Notes: a model not told the origin generated them from the letters alone. Positions 1 to 7,129 are shown, counted from the first letter of the stretch. The stretch is DNA of 8,077 nucleotides from Flavobacteriales bacterium UBA2798 (GCA_002351955.1 DEHO01000020.1:6373-14449); one strand, 5' to 3'. Numbers and translations are program-made.

Positions 1-79
1 TAACAAAGGAACAAATTGAGTTCCGCAATTGGTATTTTAATCGCTGAGCCCTTGGCCTTTTGTGCTATTTTTGCCGCTT
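1..79. other. Upstream flank of tatC, no identifiable gene
   Basis: This short leader precedes tatC. Forward frames close at 1-3, 17-19 and 45-47, so an upstream gene could end at any of these points, but the few residues visible match no family I recognise. The bases at 66-74 (TATTTTTGC) fit the Bacteroidota -7 promoter consensus TAnnTTTGY. I see no matching TTTG-type -33 element at the right distance, and the AT-rich context makes a chance match likely. Confidence 0.4.
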
Positions 80-892
80 ATGACAGCCGACACTAAAGAA
101 ATGTCCTTTTTTGGCCACCTGGAAGAATTGCGCAAGCGACTTTTCAGAATGGCTGCTGCCGTAATACTTGTTGCAGTGGTTCTCTTCTTCTATACGGAAT
201 GGATTATCGATACGGTTTATATAGCGATGTCGAAACCCAATTTTATTACTTATCGTGCGTTTTGCAAAATCGGGAAGTTATTGGACCTTCAAGACACCCT
301 TTGCGCAAATGAGATCAAACTTCAGTTTCAGAGCATTAAAATGACCGGGCAGTTTTCCACTAATATTTATTTCTCATTTGTTGGCGGAATTGTACTCTCC
401 TTCCCCTATCTCTTTTTACAAGTGTGGGGATTTGTAAAACCGGGATTGAAAAAAAATGAAACCTCTGCAACGAAGGGTATTGTTCTTTGGGCATCGCTTC
501 TTTTCCTGTGCGGTATTTTCTTTGGATACTTCATTATTGCACCACTCACTGTCCAGTTCTTTGGAAATTACACCATGTCGCAGGACATCATGAATATTCC
601 AACCATCGGCGATTACATAGGTATTATTACTGCAACAACCTTCTGGACAGGTTTACTATTTGAATTACCGGTGGTGATTTACATTCTTACCAAAATTGGA
701 ATAGTTGGCCCGGAATTCCTTCGTACTTATCGCAAGCATGCTATTGTTGTTGTACTCATTCTGTCTGCAGTAATTACTCCTCCTGATTTCTTTAGTCAAA
801 TTATTGTTTCCATACCCATTCTGATTCTCTATGAGATCAGCATTTTTGTTTCTGCACGAACAGAAAAAGCGCGCATAAAAAGTAAGGCATGA
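80..892 (+). CDS. tatC: Sec-independent protein translocase subunit TatC
   Basis: TatC is the multispanning inner-membrane core of the twin-arginine translocase. It recognises RR signal peptides on folded proteins and recruits TatA. I start at the ATG at 80 (270 residues). A GTG at 62 would add six residues, but the family normally begins just before the amphipathic HLEELRKRL motif (residues 13-21, with E16 at the position of the signal-peptide-binding Glu of E. coli). Other hallmarks are WGFVKPGL (116-123), FELPVV (194-199, E195 matching the functional membrane Glu), and several hydrophobic segments (about 22-40, 96-118, 135-158, 180-204, 220-232 and 238-258). The first periplasmic loop (about 45-95) is longer than in E. 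coli and holds two cysteines, C62 and C75. Expansion of this loop is what I know from Bacteroidota TatC. The gene overlaps the next by ATGA, suggesting translational coupling. No tatA or tatB is in the window. Confidence 0.96.
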   Translation: MTADTKEMSFFGHLEELRKRLFRMAAAVILVAVVLFFYTEWIIDTVYIAMSKPNFITYRAFCKIGKLLDLQDTLCANEIKLQFQSIKMTGQFSTNIYFSFVGGIVLSFPYLFLQVWGFVKPGLKKNETSATKGIVLWASLLFLCGIFFGYFIIAPLTVQFFGNYTMSQDIMNIPTIGDYIGIITATTFWTGLLFELPVVIYILTKIGIVGPEFLRTYRKHAIVVVLILSAVITPPDFFSQIIVSIPILILYEISIFVSARTEKARIKSKA

Positions 893-1236
893 GTAACCCC
901 ATCGACGAATTCAACGACTACCGAAGCAGGATGAATGAACGCCTGCTGGCAAATGACAATCTTGTTATAAAACGATTCTTCAACCTGGATACCAATTGTT
1001 ATTCAGAAGGGATTCTGCCGGTAAAGACAAAAGAAATGCTCGGACTTGTAGCCTCTGCTGTTTTGCGTTGTGATGACTGCATTAAGTACCATCTTGAAAA
1101 GTGTTACAAAGAGGGCATTACCCGAGAAGAAATGCTGGAAATTTTGCAGGTGGCACTGGTTGTTGGCGGCTCTATTACAATTCCCCACATGCGAAGGGCA
1201 TATGAGTTTTGGGAAGAGCTTGAAAAAAGGGCATAG
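889..1236 (+). CDS. Carboxymuconolactone decarboxylase family (AhpD-like) protein
   Basis: This 115-residue, all-helical protein belongs to the AhpD/CMD fold family. It carries the redox-type motif CDDCIKYH (C61, C64, H68), matching the CxxCxxxH peroxidatic site of AhpD, followed by the characteristic helical stretch EEMLEILQVALVVGGS (80-95). This argues for a thiol peroxidase or disulfide reductase activity rather than true decarboxylation of carboxymuconolactone, whose enzymes lack the CxxC. The length fits single-domain family members. There is no signal peptide, so it should be cytoplasmic. Two further cysteines (C37, C72) could take part in redox chemistry, which is only inference. The ATG overlaps the tatC stop codon by four bases, so the two genes are probably translated together. 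I recall similar tatC-CMD-lptB neighbourhoods in other Bacteroidota, but the physiological substrate is unknown. Confidence 0.9.
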   Translation: MSNPIDEFNDYRSRMNERLLANDNLVIKRFFNLDTNCYSEGILPVKTKEMLGLVASAVLRCDDCIKYHLEKCYKEGITREEMLEILQVALVVGGSITIPHMRRAYEFWEELEKRA

Positions 1237-1280
1237 GGAACAAACTGTTTTTCATTAAATTTATACGAATCATACTCCAT

Positions 1281-3761
1281 TTGACCAAGCACCTGAGGCA
1301 TATTCTTTTACTTTTCACGACCATTGTTTTGTCGGCACATTTCGCGCACACGCAAACAACAAGGGTAAGCGGGAAAGTTATTGATGCAGAAACAAAAGAA
1401 CCGTTACCGGGTGTTCATATCGTGTTTACGGGAACGAAAATTGGTTGCGTTAGCGATCCGGACGGCAATTACTTACTCGAATCCTACTACTCGTCCGACT
1501 CCGTTACAGCAACTTTTATCGGCTATAAACGGCTAAGTAAATCCATTAAAAAAGACAAAATCAATATTGTCAATTTTGAAATGGTATCGGACGACAATAT
1601 TCTTGACGAAATCATTGTAAAAGCGCCGGATGTGGATCCTGCAGTTTTGATTTTTAAAATGATTATCAAAAACAAACCTGTAAACGACAGGGAAAAACTA
1701 CAGAGCTACGAATACAATGTGTACAATAAAGTTGAATTTGATCTAAACAATTTCGATGAGAAATTCATGAACAGAAAAATTCTTCGTCCGATAAGTTTCA
1801 TTTTCGACAACATAGATTCTACCAACGAAAAACCCTATTTGCCACTGTTTATTACGGAATCTGTATCTGATTATTACTTCAGAAAAAACCCAAAATCGAA
1901 TAAGGAGTTCATTCATGCCACAAAAGTATCAGGTATCGAGAATGAAAGTGTTTCCCAATTCCTGGGCGACATGTATCAAAACATAAATATCTACGACAAC
2001 ATCATTAGCATTTTTGGAAAGAGTTTTGTGAGTCCGATCTCAGACCGCGGAATGCTTTATTATGATTATTACCTTTTAGATTCTGCATTCGTCGAGGACG
2101 ATTGGTGTTATAAAGTACGATTTGTACCGAAACGGAAACAGGAACCCACTTTTGTTGGGCAATTTTGGGTTAACGACACCACGTTTGCAATACGAAAAGT
2201 GGAAGCCGGGCTTGCAGATAATGCGCCAATCAATTTTATTACCTACTTCGAATTTGTACAGGAATTCAAGCAAGTTGAGAAGGAAGTCTGGATGCTTAGC
2301 AGGGATTATTTGTTGATTGATTTCAAACTCATCGACAGTAAAAAAAACATGGGCTTTTATGGCAGGAAAACGACATCGTACAAAAACCATGTGATCAACA
2401 AGCCAAAAGAGAGTAGCTTTTACAGTGGTCCAAACAACATTGTTGTTGCAGACGATGCAGACGAAAAGGACAATAATTATTGGCTCAATGCACGTCACGA
2501 TTCCCTCACTGAAGCAGAAGCAGCAATTTACCAGTTGATGGATACCATTCAGGAAATCCCGCAAATCAAATCAACGATCAATTTAGTGAGCATGCTTGTA
2601 AACGGATATAAAGTGATCGGACCGGTGGAATGGGGACCCTATTTTACTACTGCAAGCTTTAACCGCTTTGAAGGACCACGACTTCGATTTGGGGGAAGAA
2701 CATCAAATAAGTTCAGCAAACGACTAGAGTTGAACGCATATGTCGCTTATGGTTTCAGAGACGAAAAATGGAAATACAGCGGAGGTTTTCGTTACATGAT
2801 TTCTAAAAAACCTCATCGACAGGTATTGAGTTTTCAATACAAATACGATTTGGAACAATTAGGTATTTCAGGAAATGCATTCCGTTCCGACAATTTACTT
2901 GCTTCTGTATTCAGAATAAATCCGGCGAACAAACTTTCGATGGTGGAAGAATACAAAGGCGCCTATGACTATGAATATTTCCCGGGACTAAACAACATGG
3001 TGCTATTCCGAAGAAGAGCGATTTCTCAATTACCTGACACCAATCTCTATCAGAAACAAATCAGTCCAACAGAAATTGAATATCTGAAAAACGTTAATAT
3101 TACCGAATTCACTTACTATCTGCGTTACGCAAAGAATGAAAAATTCTTCTCCGGCGAATTTGATCGCGTGAGTATGGGGACCCGTAAGCCTATTTACGAA
3201 TTCCAATATGCAATTGGAATAAAAGATCTTTTTGGCGGGGATTACAATTATCATAAACTTGTTGGAAGTATCACACAGTGGTTTCCAATTGGTACTTTAG
3301 GATGGGGACGTTACCGTTTTGAAGCCGGAAAATTCTGGGGTACAGTTCCTTTTCCTGTTTTGGAAATACATCGCGGAAACGAAACCTACTATTGCGATGA
3401 GCAGGCGTTTAACACTATGCTCTATCTGGAATTTGTAAGCGATCAATACTTCAGCGCATTTTATACCCATCATTTCGACGGTTTCTTCCTCAACCATCTT
3501 CCTTTGCTTCGCCGATTGAAATGGCGAGAAGTTGCCGCTATTAAAGCATGTTGGGGAACCATTACTGAGGCAAATAAAAGAGAAGTTCAATTCCCAACCT
3601 ATCTTTATAATTTCAGCAATGTGCCTTTCCTGGAAGCTTCCGTTGGTGTAGAAAACATCTTTAAGTTTCTACGTATCGATTTTATCTGGCGAATGACCTA
3701 TCTTGATCACCCCAACATCGCTAAGTTCGGATTACGCGCTAAATTTGATGTCGACTTTTAA
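1281..3761 (+). CDS. CarboxypepD_reg-like / DUF5686 family outer-membrane protein
   Basis: This 826-residue exported protein has an N-terminal signal peptide (residues 1 to about 25, hydrophobic core about 8-22). A CarboxypepD_reg-like beta-sandwich follows at about 29-113; its signs are VSGKVIDAETKEPLPGVHI, then SDPDGNYLL, then a FIGY turn. The remainder resembles DUF5686, with the typical opening around 119-160 (PAVLIFKMIIKNKP and YEYNVYNKVEFDL). The rich alternation of aromatic and polar residues and a terminal phenylalanine (FDVDF) fit an outer-membrane beta-barrel; DUF5686 proteins are TonB-receptor-like barrels without a known function. The start is TTG at 1281. The frame is closed by a stop at 1221, no ATG or GTG lies between, and the first downstream ATG (residue 101) would delete the signal peptide. 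It lies 44 nt after the CMD-like gene and 4 nt before lptB, so it is probably an operon member linked to envelope assembly. Family placement is sure; function is not. Confidence 0.88.
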   Translation: MTKHLRHILLLFTTIVLSAHFAHTQTTRVSGKVIDAETKEPLPGVHIVFTGTKIGCVSDPDGNYLLESYYSSDSVTATFIGYKRLSKSIKKDKINIVNFEMVSDDNILDEIIVKAPDVDPAVLIFKMIIKNKPVNDREKLQSYEYNVYNKVEFDLNNFDEKFMNRKILRPISFIFDNIDSTNEKPYLPLFITESVSDYYFRKNPKSNKEFIHATKVSGIENESVSQFLGDMYQNINIYDNIISIFGKSFVSPISDRGMLYYDYYLLDSAFVEDDWCYKVRFVPKRKQEPTFVGQFWVNDTTFAIRKVEAGLADNAPINFITYFEFVQEFKQVEKEVWMLSRDYLLIDFKLIDSKKNMGFYGRKTTSYKNHVINKPKESSFYSGPNNIVVADDADEKDNNYWLNARHDSLTEAEAAIYQLMDTIQEIPQIKSTINLVSMLVNGYKVIGPVEWGPYFTTASFNRFEGPRLRFGGRTSNKFSKRLELNAYVAYGFRDEKWKYSGGFRYMISKKPHRQVLSFQYKYDLEQLGISGNAFRSDNLLASVFRINPANKLSMVEEYKGAYDYEYFPGLNNMVLFRRRAISQLPDTNLYQKQISPTEIEYLKNVNITEFTYYLRYAKNEKFFSGEFDRVSMGTRKPIYEFQYAIGIKDLFGGDYNYHKLVGSITQWFPIGTLGWGRYRFEAGKFWGTVPFPVLEIHRGNETYYCDEQAFNTMLYLEFVSDQYFSAFYTHHFDGFFLNHLPLLRRLKWREVAAIKACWGTITEANKREVQFPTYLYNFSNVPFLEASVGVENIFKFLRIDFIWRMTYLDHPNIAKFGLRAKFDVDF

Positions 3762-3765
3762 GCCT

Positions 3766-4503
3766 ATGAAACTCTGGACAAGAGAAATATTCAAACAGTA
3801 CAAAGACAGAGTGGTTGTAAACGGTGTTTCCGTTGAGGTCAACCAAGGTGAAATTGTTGGCTTGCTTGGTCCAAATGGAGCAGGAAAAACAACTTCCTTT
3901 TACATGATTGTTGGCCTGATCAAACCTGATAAAGGCTCCGTTTTTCTCGATAATGAAGAGATCACAAAGGAACCTATGTACAGACGTGCACAAAAAGGCA
4001 TTGGATATCTTCCGCAGGAGGTTTCTGTTTTCAGAAAATTAAGCGTTGAGAACAATATCTTGGCTGTACTAGAAACCAGAAAACTCAACAAGAAACAACG
4101 GAATGATCGGTTAGAAGAATTATTGGATGAGTTTTCATTGCAACACGTGAGAAAAAATCTTGGAATTCAACTTTCCGGAGGAGAAAAAAGAAGAACTGAA
4201 ATTGCACGTGCCCTGGCATCAGATCCTAAATTCATTCTTCTTGATGAACCATTTGCCGGCGTGGATCCCATTGCTGTTGAAGATATCCAAAGTATTGTTG
4301 CGCAATTAAAAAATAAGAACATTGGAGTTCTTATTACCGACCACAATGTTCAGGAAACATTATCTATCACCGACAGAGCATACCTGTTGTTTGAAGGAAA
4401 AATTCTGAAACAGGGGACAGCCGAAGAACTGGCAGAGGATCCCGTTGTGCGAAAAGTGTATCTCGGACAACACTTTGTTTTGAGACGCAAAACGTACAAT
4501 TAA
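3766..4503 (+). CDS. lptB: LPS export ABC transporter ATP-binding protein LptB
   Basis: LptB is the cytoplasmic ATPase that, as a dimer with LptF and LptG, extracts LPS from the inner membrane and drives it along the Lpt bridge. From the ATG at 3766 the protein has 245 residues, the usual family size, and begins MKLWTREIFKQYKDR as homologues do. The in-frame ATGs at 3703 and 3748 would overlap the preceding gene and give an unconserved tail. Visible motifs are Walker A GPNGAGKTT (35-43), Q-loop Q84 in GYLPQE, signature LSGGEKRR (136-143), Walker B FILLDEP (156-162) followed by FAGVDP, and the switch histidine H193 in ITDHNVQETL. That phrase and the C-terminal VRKVYLGQHF are typical of LptB rather than other ABC ATPases. 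It starts 4 nt after the DUF5686 gene and is probably cotranscribed with it. Its stop shares the TTAA at 4500-4503 with the convergent lipoprotein gene. No lptF/lptG is in the window. Confidence 0.96.
   Translation: MKLWTREIFKQYKDRVVVNGVSVEVNQGEIVGLLGPNGAGKTTSFYMIVGLIKPDKGSVFLDNEEITKEPMYRRAQKGIGYLPQEVSVFRKLSVENNILAVLETRKLNKKQRNDRLEELLDEFSLQHVRKNLGIQLSGGEKRRTEIARALASDPKFILLDEPFAGVDPIAVEDIQSIVAQLKNKNIGVLITDHNVQETLSITDRAYLLFEGKILKQGTAEELAEDPVVRKVYLGQHFVLRRKTYN
4453..4476 (-). terminator. Weak hairpin inside lptB 3' end, possible terminator for the minus-strand operon
   Basis: On the minus strand, AAAGTGT (4476-4470) and ACACTTT (4459-4453) form a 7-bp stem with a 10-nt loop, and one further T extends the final run to TTTT. 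The stem is short, AT-rich and entirely inside lptB, so it may be chance. It is the only minus-strand structure with any T-run that I noticed just past the end of the kinase/regulator/lipoprotein operon. Confidence 0.2.
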
Positions 4504-5018
4504 TGATTTCGTTGCAATGATGTCATGATGCGTTTCATGTCATCATTAAACCAACTCGTCTTTTGAGCAGAAGGTGTCCAAGCTGTTTGAATCAGAAAAT
4601 CATCTCCTGCATCTACTACCATCACAAGATAACTTACTTTAGGTCCAAATTTTGATTTTCCTCCAACCTGAAAATGCTGCGCCTGCAAATCACCGCATTT
4701 CAAAGCTCCCAGATCCTCTTCCCAGGGACTTTTCATCTCTTCTGTCATTGAGCTTCTCAAACTGGCAGAAAAAGCCTTCAAATCAAACATAACGCCCGCT
4801 TGTTCCAATTCAGATTTGGGGCGTACATCCATAACATAGTACAATTCCCTGTTTACATTTTCCAATTGAATTTCAGCATCAGGCTTGATCGCCTCTGAAA
4901 TACTCATGTAATCAGGTTTTTCAAGACTAAACCCGGATGGAAAGGTTGTCCTTTCCCATTGCGTTTCTCCGCAGGAAACGAAAATCAATGCAATCAAAAA
5001 ATAGTACAAACTTTTCAT
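4500..5018 (-). CDS. Putative lipoprotein of unknown function, possibly PsbP/Mog1-like fold
   Basis: This 172-residue protein starts MKSLYYFLIALIFVSC, a lipoprotein signal peptide with the modified cysteine at C16. Phe at -3 makes the lipobox slightly non-canonical. I do not recognise a named family. The pattern of the mature part resembles small single-domain proteins of the Mog1/PsbP/DUF1795 type: FPSGFSLEKPDYMSI near the start, a central segment naming a target (KCGDLQAQHFQVGG), paired strands (VSYLVMVVDAGDDFLIQTAW), and a final helix WFNDDMKRIMTSLQ. This is fold-level inference only. Residues after C16 (GETQ) include no aspartate at +2. It starts 9 nt after the response-regulator stop, so it is very probably the last gene of the kinase/regulator operon and may be an accessory sensor, inhibitor or output of that system. 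Its stop codon overlaps that of lptB, and a strong imperfect inverted repeat lies in its last 50 bases. Confidence 0.82.
   Translation of the reverse strand: MKSLYYFLIALIFVSCGETQWERTTFPSGFSLEKPDYMSISEAIKPDAEIQLENVNRELYYVMDVRPKSELEQAGVMFDLKAFSASLRSSMTEEMKSPWEEDLGALKCGDLQAQHFQVGGKSKFGPKVSYLVMVVDAGDDFLIQTAWTPSAQKTSWFNDDMKRIMTSLQRNH
4516..4547. repeat. 13-bp imperfect inverted repeat just past lptB, possible terminator
   Basis: Left arm AATGATGTCATGA (4516-4528) and right arm TCATGTCATCATT (4535-4547) pair at 12 of 13 positions, with a single T-T mismatch (4523 with 4540) and a 6-nt loop (4529-4534). It begins 13 nt after the lptB stop and lies inside the convergent lipoprotein gene, encoding its NDDMKRIMTS segment. 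No T-run follows on either strand, so it is not a textbook intrinsic terminator. It could still end or stabilise the lptB transcript or lie in a region where convergent transcripts overlap. The repeat is certain; its role is inferred. Confidence 0.55.
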
Positions 5019-5027
5019 ACCAACAAA

Positions 5028-5723
5028 TTAAGATGCAACCTGTAAGCGAAAACCAACTCCATGAACATTAGTTATGGAAACAGACGGGTCATCTTTTAGG
5101 TATTTGCGAATCTTACTAAGAAACACATCAAGGCTACGGCCATTAAAATAATTATCGTCTCCCCAAATCATATTCAATACCAATTCCCGTGGTAAAACTT
5201 CATTTATGTGAGCACAAAGTAACTTCAATATTTCAGATTCCTTTTTTGTGAGGCGTTGCTCTGTTCCCCCAAGTTTAAGTGTGTAATTGGATGCATCAAA
5301 CGAATAATTGCCAATTGCAAAATGATCCTTCTGAACCGATCGTCCCGGTTTGCTGCGTTTCAAAATTGCCTCGATCCGAAGCAATAGTTCCTCTGTGCTG
5401 AATGGTTTGGTAATATAATCATCCCCACCTGACCGAAACCCTTTTATTTTATCTTCTGTCATGGATTTTGCAGTGAGAAAAATAATCGGAATTTCAGCAT
5501 TGGCTTTTCGAATATCCTCGGCAAGACTAAACCCGTCTTTGTGAGGCAACATTACATCAAGCAGACACATATCAAACTTACCCTCATTAAATTGTTTAAG
5601 ACCTTGCTTCCCATCAGTTGCCAGAACAACTTTGTATCCGCTCATTTTCAAATTATCCTGGACCACAAACCCAAGATTCATGTCATCTTCAACCAGCAAC
5701 AGTGTAGCTTTTTTGTCTGTCAT
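5028..5723 (-). CDS. OmpR/PhoB-family response regulator, RprY-like
   Basis: This 231-residue transcription factor is the partner of the upstream kinase. The receiver domain (about 7-122) has the acidic pair D13/D14 (LLLVEDD), the phosphoacceptor D56 (CLLDVMLPHKDG), the switch T84 (FLTAK) and K106 (YITKPF). A winged-helix OmpR/PhoB effector domain (about 134-228) follows, with LTKKESEILKLLC, NYFNGRSLDVFLSKIRKYL (recognition helix) and NVHGVGFRL. AEIPIIFLTAK and DDYITKPFSTEELLLRIEAIL closely resemble RprY of Bacteroides as I remember it, so RprY-like is likely. The start is the ATG at 5723; an upstream in-frame ATG at 5807 would add 28 residues inside the kinase gene and breaks the family start just before LLLVEDD. 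It lies 10 nt after the kinase stop and 9 nt before the lipoprotein gene. DNA targets cannot be read from this window. Confidence 0.95.
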   Translation of the reverse strand: MTDKKATLLLVEDDMNLGFVVQDNLKMSGYKVVLATDGKQGLKQFNEGKFDMCLLDVMLPHKDGFSLAEDIRKANAEIPIIFLTAKSMTEDKIKGFRSGGDDYITKPFSTEELLLRIEAILKRSKPGRSVQKDHFAIGNYSFDASNYTLKLGGTEQRLTKKESEILKLLCAHINEVLPRELVLNMIWGDDNYFNGRSLDVFLSKIRKYLKDDPSVSITNVHGVGFRLQVAS

Positions 5724-5733
5724 AATCGTATTG

Positions 5734-7056
5734 TTAATGAAAAGGGAAATACAATTCAAACTCACTGCCCTTGCCTGGATGGCTCTTAACTGAAATTGTG
5801 CCGCCATGCTGCTCCGTCATCACTTTCACATAGTAAAGACCTAATCCAAATCCTTTTACATTGTGAACATTTCCGGTTGGTACGCGGTAGAATTTTTCAA
5901 AAATATTTTTCAATGCATCCTTTGCAATCCCAATCCCATGATCGATGATCTTTATTCGAACTCCATTAGCATCACTTTCTGTACGAACAATTACTTCGGG
6001 CGATCCTTCAGAATATTTCCGGGCGTTGTCGAGCAAATTGTAGAAGATATTTGTTAGATGTACTTTATCCGCTTCAATTTCATCTGTTGCAGCATTCAAT
6101 TCGAGAGACAACGATCCGCCGTTTGCCTCAATTGGCACTCTGAAATTTGAAACACAACTCTCAAGTAAGTCGTGAATATGAATATTCGTTTTCTTCAATG
6201 ATATTTCTTCTTTATCCAGCGTTGCGATTTGCAAAACCCGCTCCACTTGATTTTCCAAACGCTTGTTTTCGTTGTAAATAATCCTTGCGTATTGATTTAC
6301 CCTCTGGGGATCATTACAAATACCGTCTTTAAGTAGAACCTCACTCGAAATTGAAATGGTGCTTATGGGTGTTTTCAATTCATGAGTCATATTATTGATG
6401 AAATCATTCTTTACATCAGCCAACCGCTTTTGGTGCATAATCACATAAAGGGAATACCCAAAAAAACCGGTAACAATCAAAATAATAATTGAAGTATAAA
6501 ACCAGGCACCCAGAGGTTCATCAACCTGATGCGGAGTAAAGCCTACCCTGTTTGGAAAAAACACACTAAAATAATGACCATCATTTGCCATTTTTAACTG
6601 CGGACGCTGGCTAACATCATTGGAATTGGATGCGTCCATGTCGATATACTTTCCATATCGCAATGAATCAGAAAAACAATCATAAATGCCGTATTCAAAA
6701 TCTTCCTTGATGTTGTTTTGATCAAACTCCATCCGAAGCATCCGCTCTAAAAGGTAGGGATGCAAGGTGTCATTCATTCGTACAATGAAATAATTTGATT
6801 GCTTTTGTTCAACAGCATTATACAGATCAGAATGATCGTCGTAATAATCCATGATCTGTTCTGCGACATTGGTGAGCGCAATTGTTACACGATCATTAAA
6901 AATTTTCTCCTGCTGCGAATACTCTTTGCGCAAAAGAATCTCCTGATTCTCCTGAATTTTCAATGTACTGTTAACCCAATACACCTGTAAAACCACAATT
7001 CCTATTAACGAAAAAGTAGCAAGTAATACAAGCGTTCGGAATATTCTGGGCTTCAT
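5734..7056 (-). CDS. Transmembrane sensor histidine kinase, HisKA/HATPase_c
   Basis: This 440-residue inner-membrane kinase senses a periplasmic signal and phosphorylates the regulator encoded next to it. It has TM1 at about 8-27, a periplasmic sensor region at about 28-184 (including FEYGIYDCFSDSLRYG, a phrase I associate with Bacteroidota kinases of this type), and TM2 at about 186-207. The dimerisation domain follows with phosphoacceptor H225 in NNMTHELKTP. The ATPase domain shows the N box FYNLLDNARKYS (338-349), G1 IIDHGIGIA (370-378), F box FEKFYRV (386-392), and G2 GFGLGLYYV (402-410). There is no HAMP domain; a short linker joins TM2 to H225. I start at the ATG at 7056 (MKPRIF, a charged N-terminus before TM1); an ATG at 7074 would add six residues. 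The kinase precedes its regulator by 10 nt. Together they resemble the RprX/RprY pair of Bacteroides, at moderate confidence. The signal is unknown. Confidence 0.94.
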   Translation of the reverse strand: MKPRIFRTLVLLATFSLIGIVVLQVYWVNSTLKIQENQEILLRKEYSQQEKIFNDRVTIALTNVAEQIMDYYDDHSDLYNAVEQKQSNYFIVRMNDTLHPYLLERMLRMEFDQNNIKEDFEYGIYDCFSDSLRYGKYIDMDASNSNDVSQRPQLKMANDGHYFSVFFPNRVGFTPHQVDEPLGAWFYTSIIILIVTGFFGYSLYVIMHQKRLADVKNDFINNMTHELKTPISTISISSEVLLKDGICNDPQRVNQYARIIYNENKRLENQVERVLQIATLDKEEISLKKTNIHIHDLLESCVSNFRVPIEANGGSLSLELNAATDEIEADKVHLTNIFYNLLDNARKYSEGSPEVIVRTESDANGVRIKIIDHGIGIAKDALKNIFEKFYRVPTGNVHNVKGFGLGLYYVKVMTEQHGGTISVKSHPGKGSEFELYFPFH

Positions 7057-7083
7057 TGAAAGTATTAAGCACACAAAATAACG

Positions 7084-7109
7084 AAAAAAGCCCTGCAGAT
7101 GCAGGGCTT
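7084..7109 (-). terminator. Rho-independent terminator after the 106-residue lipoprotein gene
   Basis: Read on the minus strand, AAGCCCTGCA (7109-7100) pairs perfectly with TGCAGGGCTT (7097-7088). The GC-rich core is GCCCTGCA. The arms flank two unpaired bases, so the real loop is probably four. A run of six T (7089-7084) follows. This is a textbook intrinsic terminator, 20 nt past the lipoprotein stop. On the plus strand no T-run follows, so it is directional. Confidence 0.92.
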
Positions 7110-7129
7110 AACAAGTCGCTAACAGTTTT

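Noticed and set aside
66..74. Exact -7 promoter match TATTTTTGC just before tatC, which would give a leaderless mRNA starting at the ATG
   Set aside because: No -33 TTTG-type element is seen 17-20 nt upstream, and such a match is frequent by chance in AT-rich DNA.
62..79. GTG start at 62 for tatC, adding six residues
   Set aside because: The family starts close to the HLEELRKRL helix and the ATG at 80 fits; the extra residues are hydrophobic with no homologue support that I know.
1256..1263. TAAATTTA before the DUF5686 gene as a -7 element
   Set aside because: The final G of the consensus is missing and no -33 element is seen; the gap of 44 nt is compatible with read-through from the upstream genes.
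2076..2564. Minus-strand open frame of 162 codons inside the DUF5686 gene
   Set aside because: It is a shadow of the forward gene; its translation is rich in Cys, Phe and Val with no domain, and the forward frame is clearly coding.
3297..3590. Minus-strand open frame of 97 codons inside the DUF5686 barrel
   Set aside because: Shadow frame only; no plausible start context or domain.
3703..3765. Earlier ATG starts for lptB (3703 and 3748) overlapping the DUF5686 gene
   Set aside because: The added residues do not match LptB N-termini, and the 3766 start gives the standard length.
5541..5789. Plus-strand open frame across the regulator/kinase junction
   Set aside because: It is antisense to two well-supported genes, with low-complexity content and no recognisable features.
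5724..5807. Longer response regulator starting inside the kinase gene
   Set aside because: It would add 28 residues ahead of a receiver domain that normally begins within a few residues of its start.
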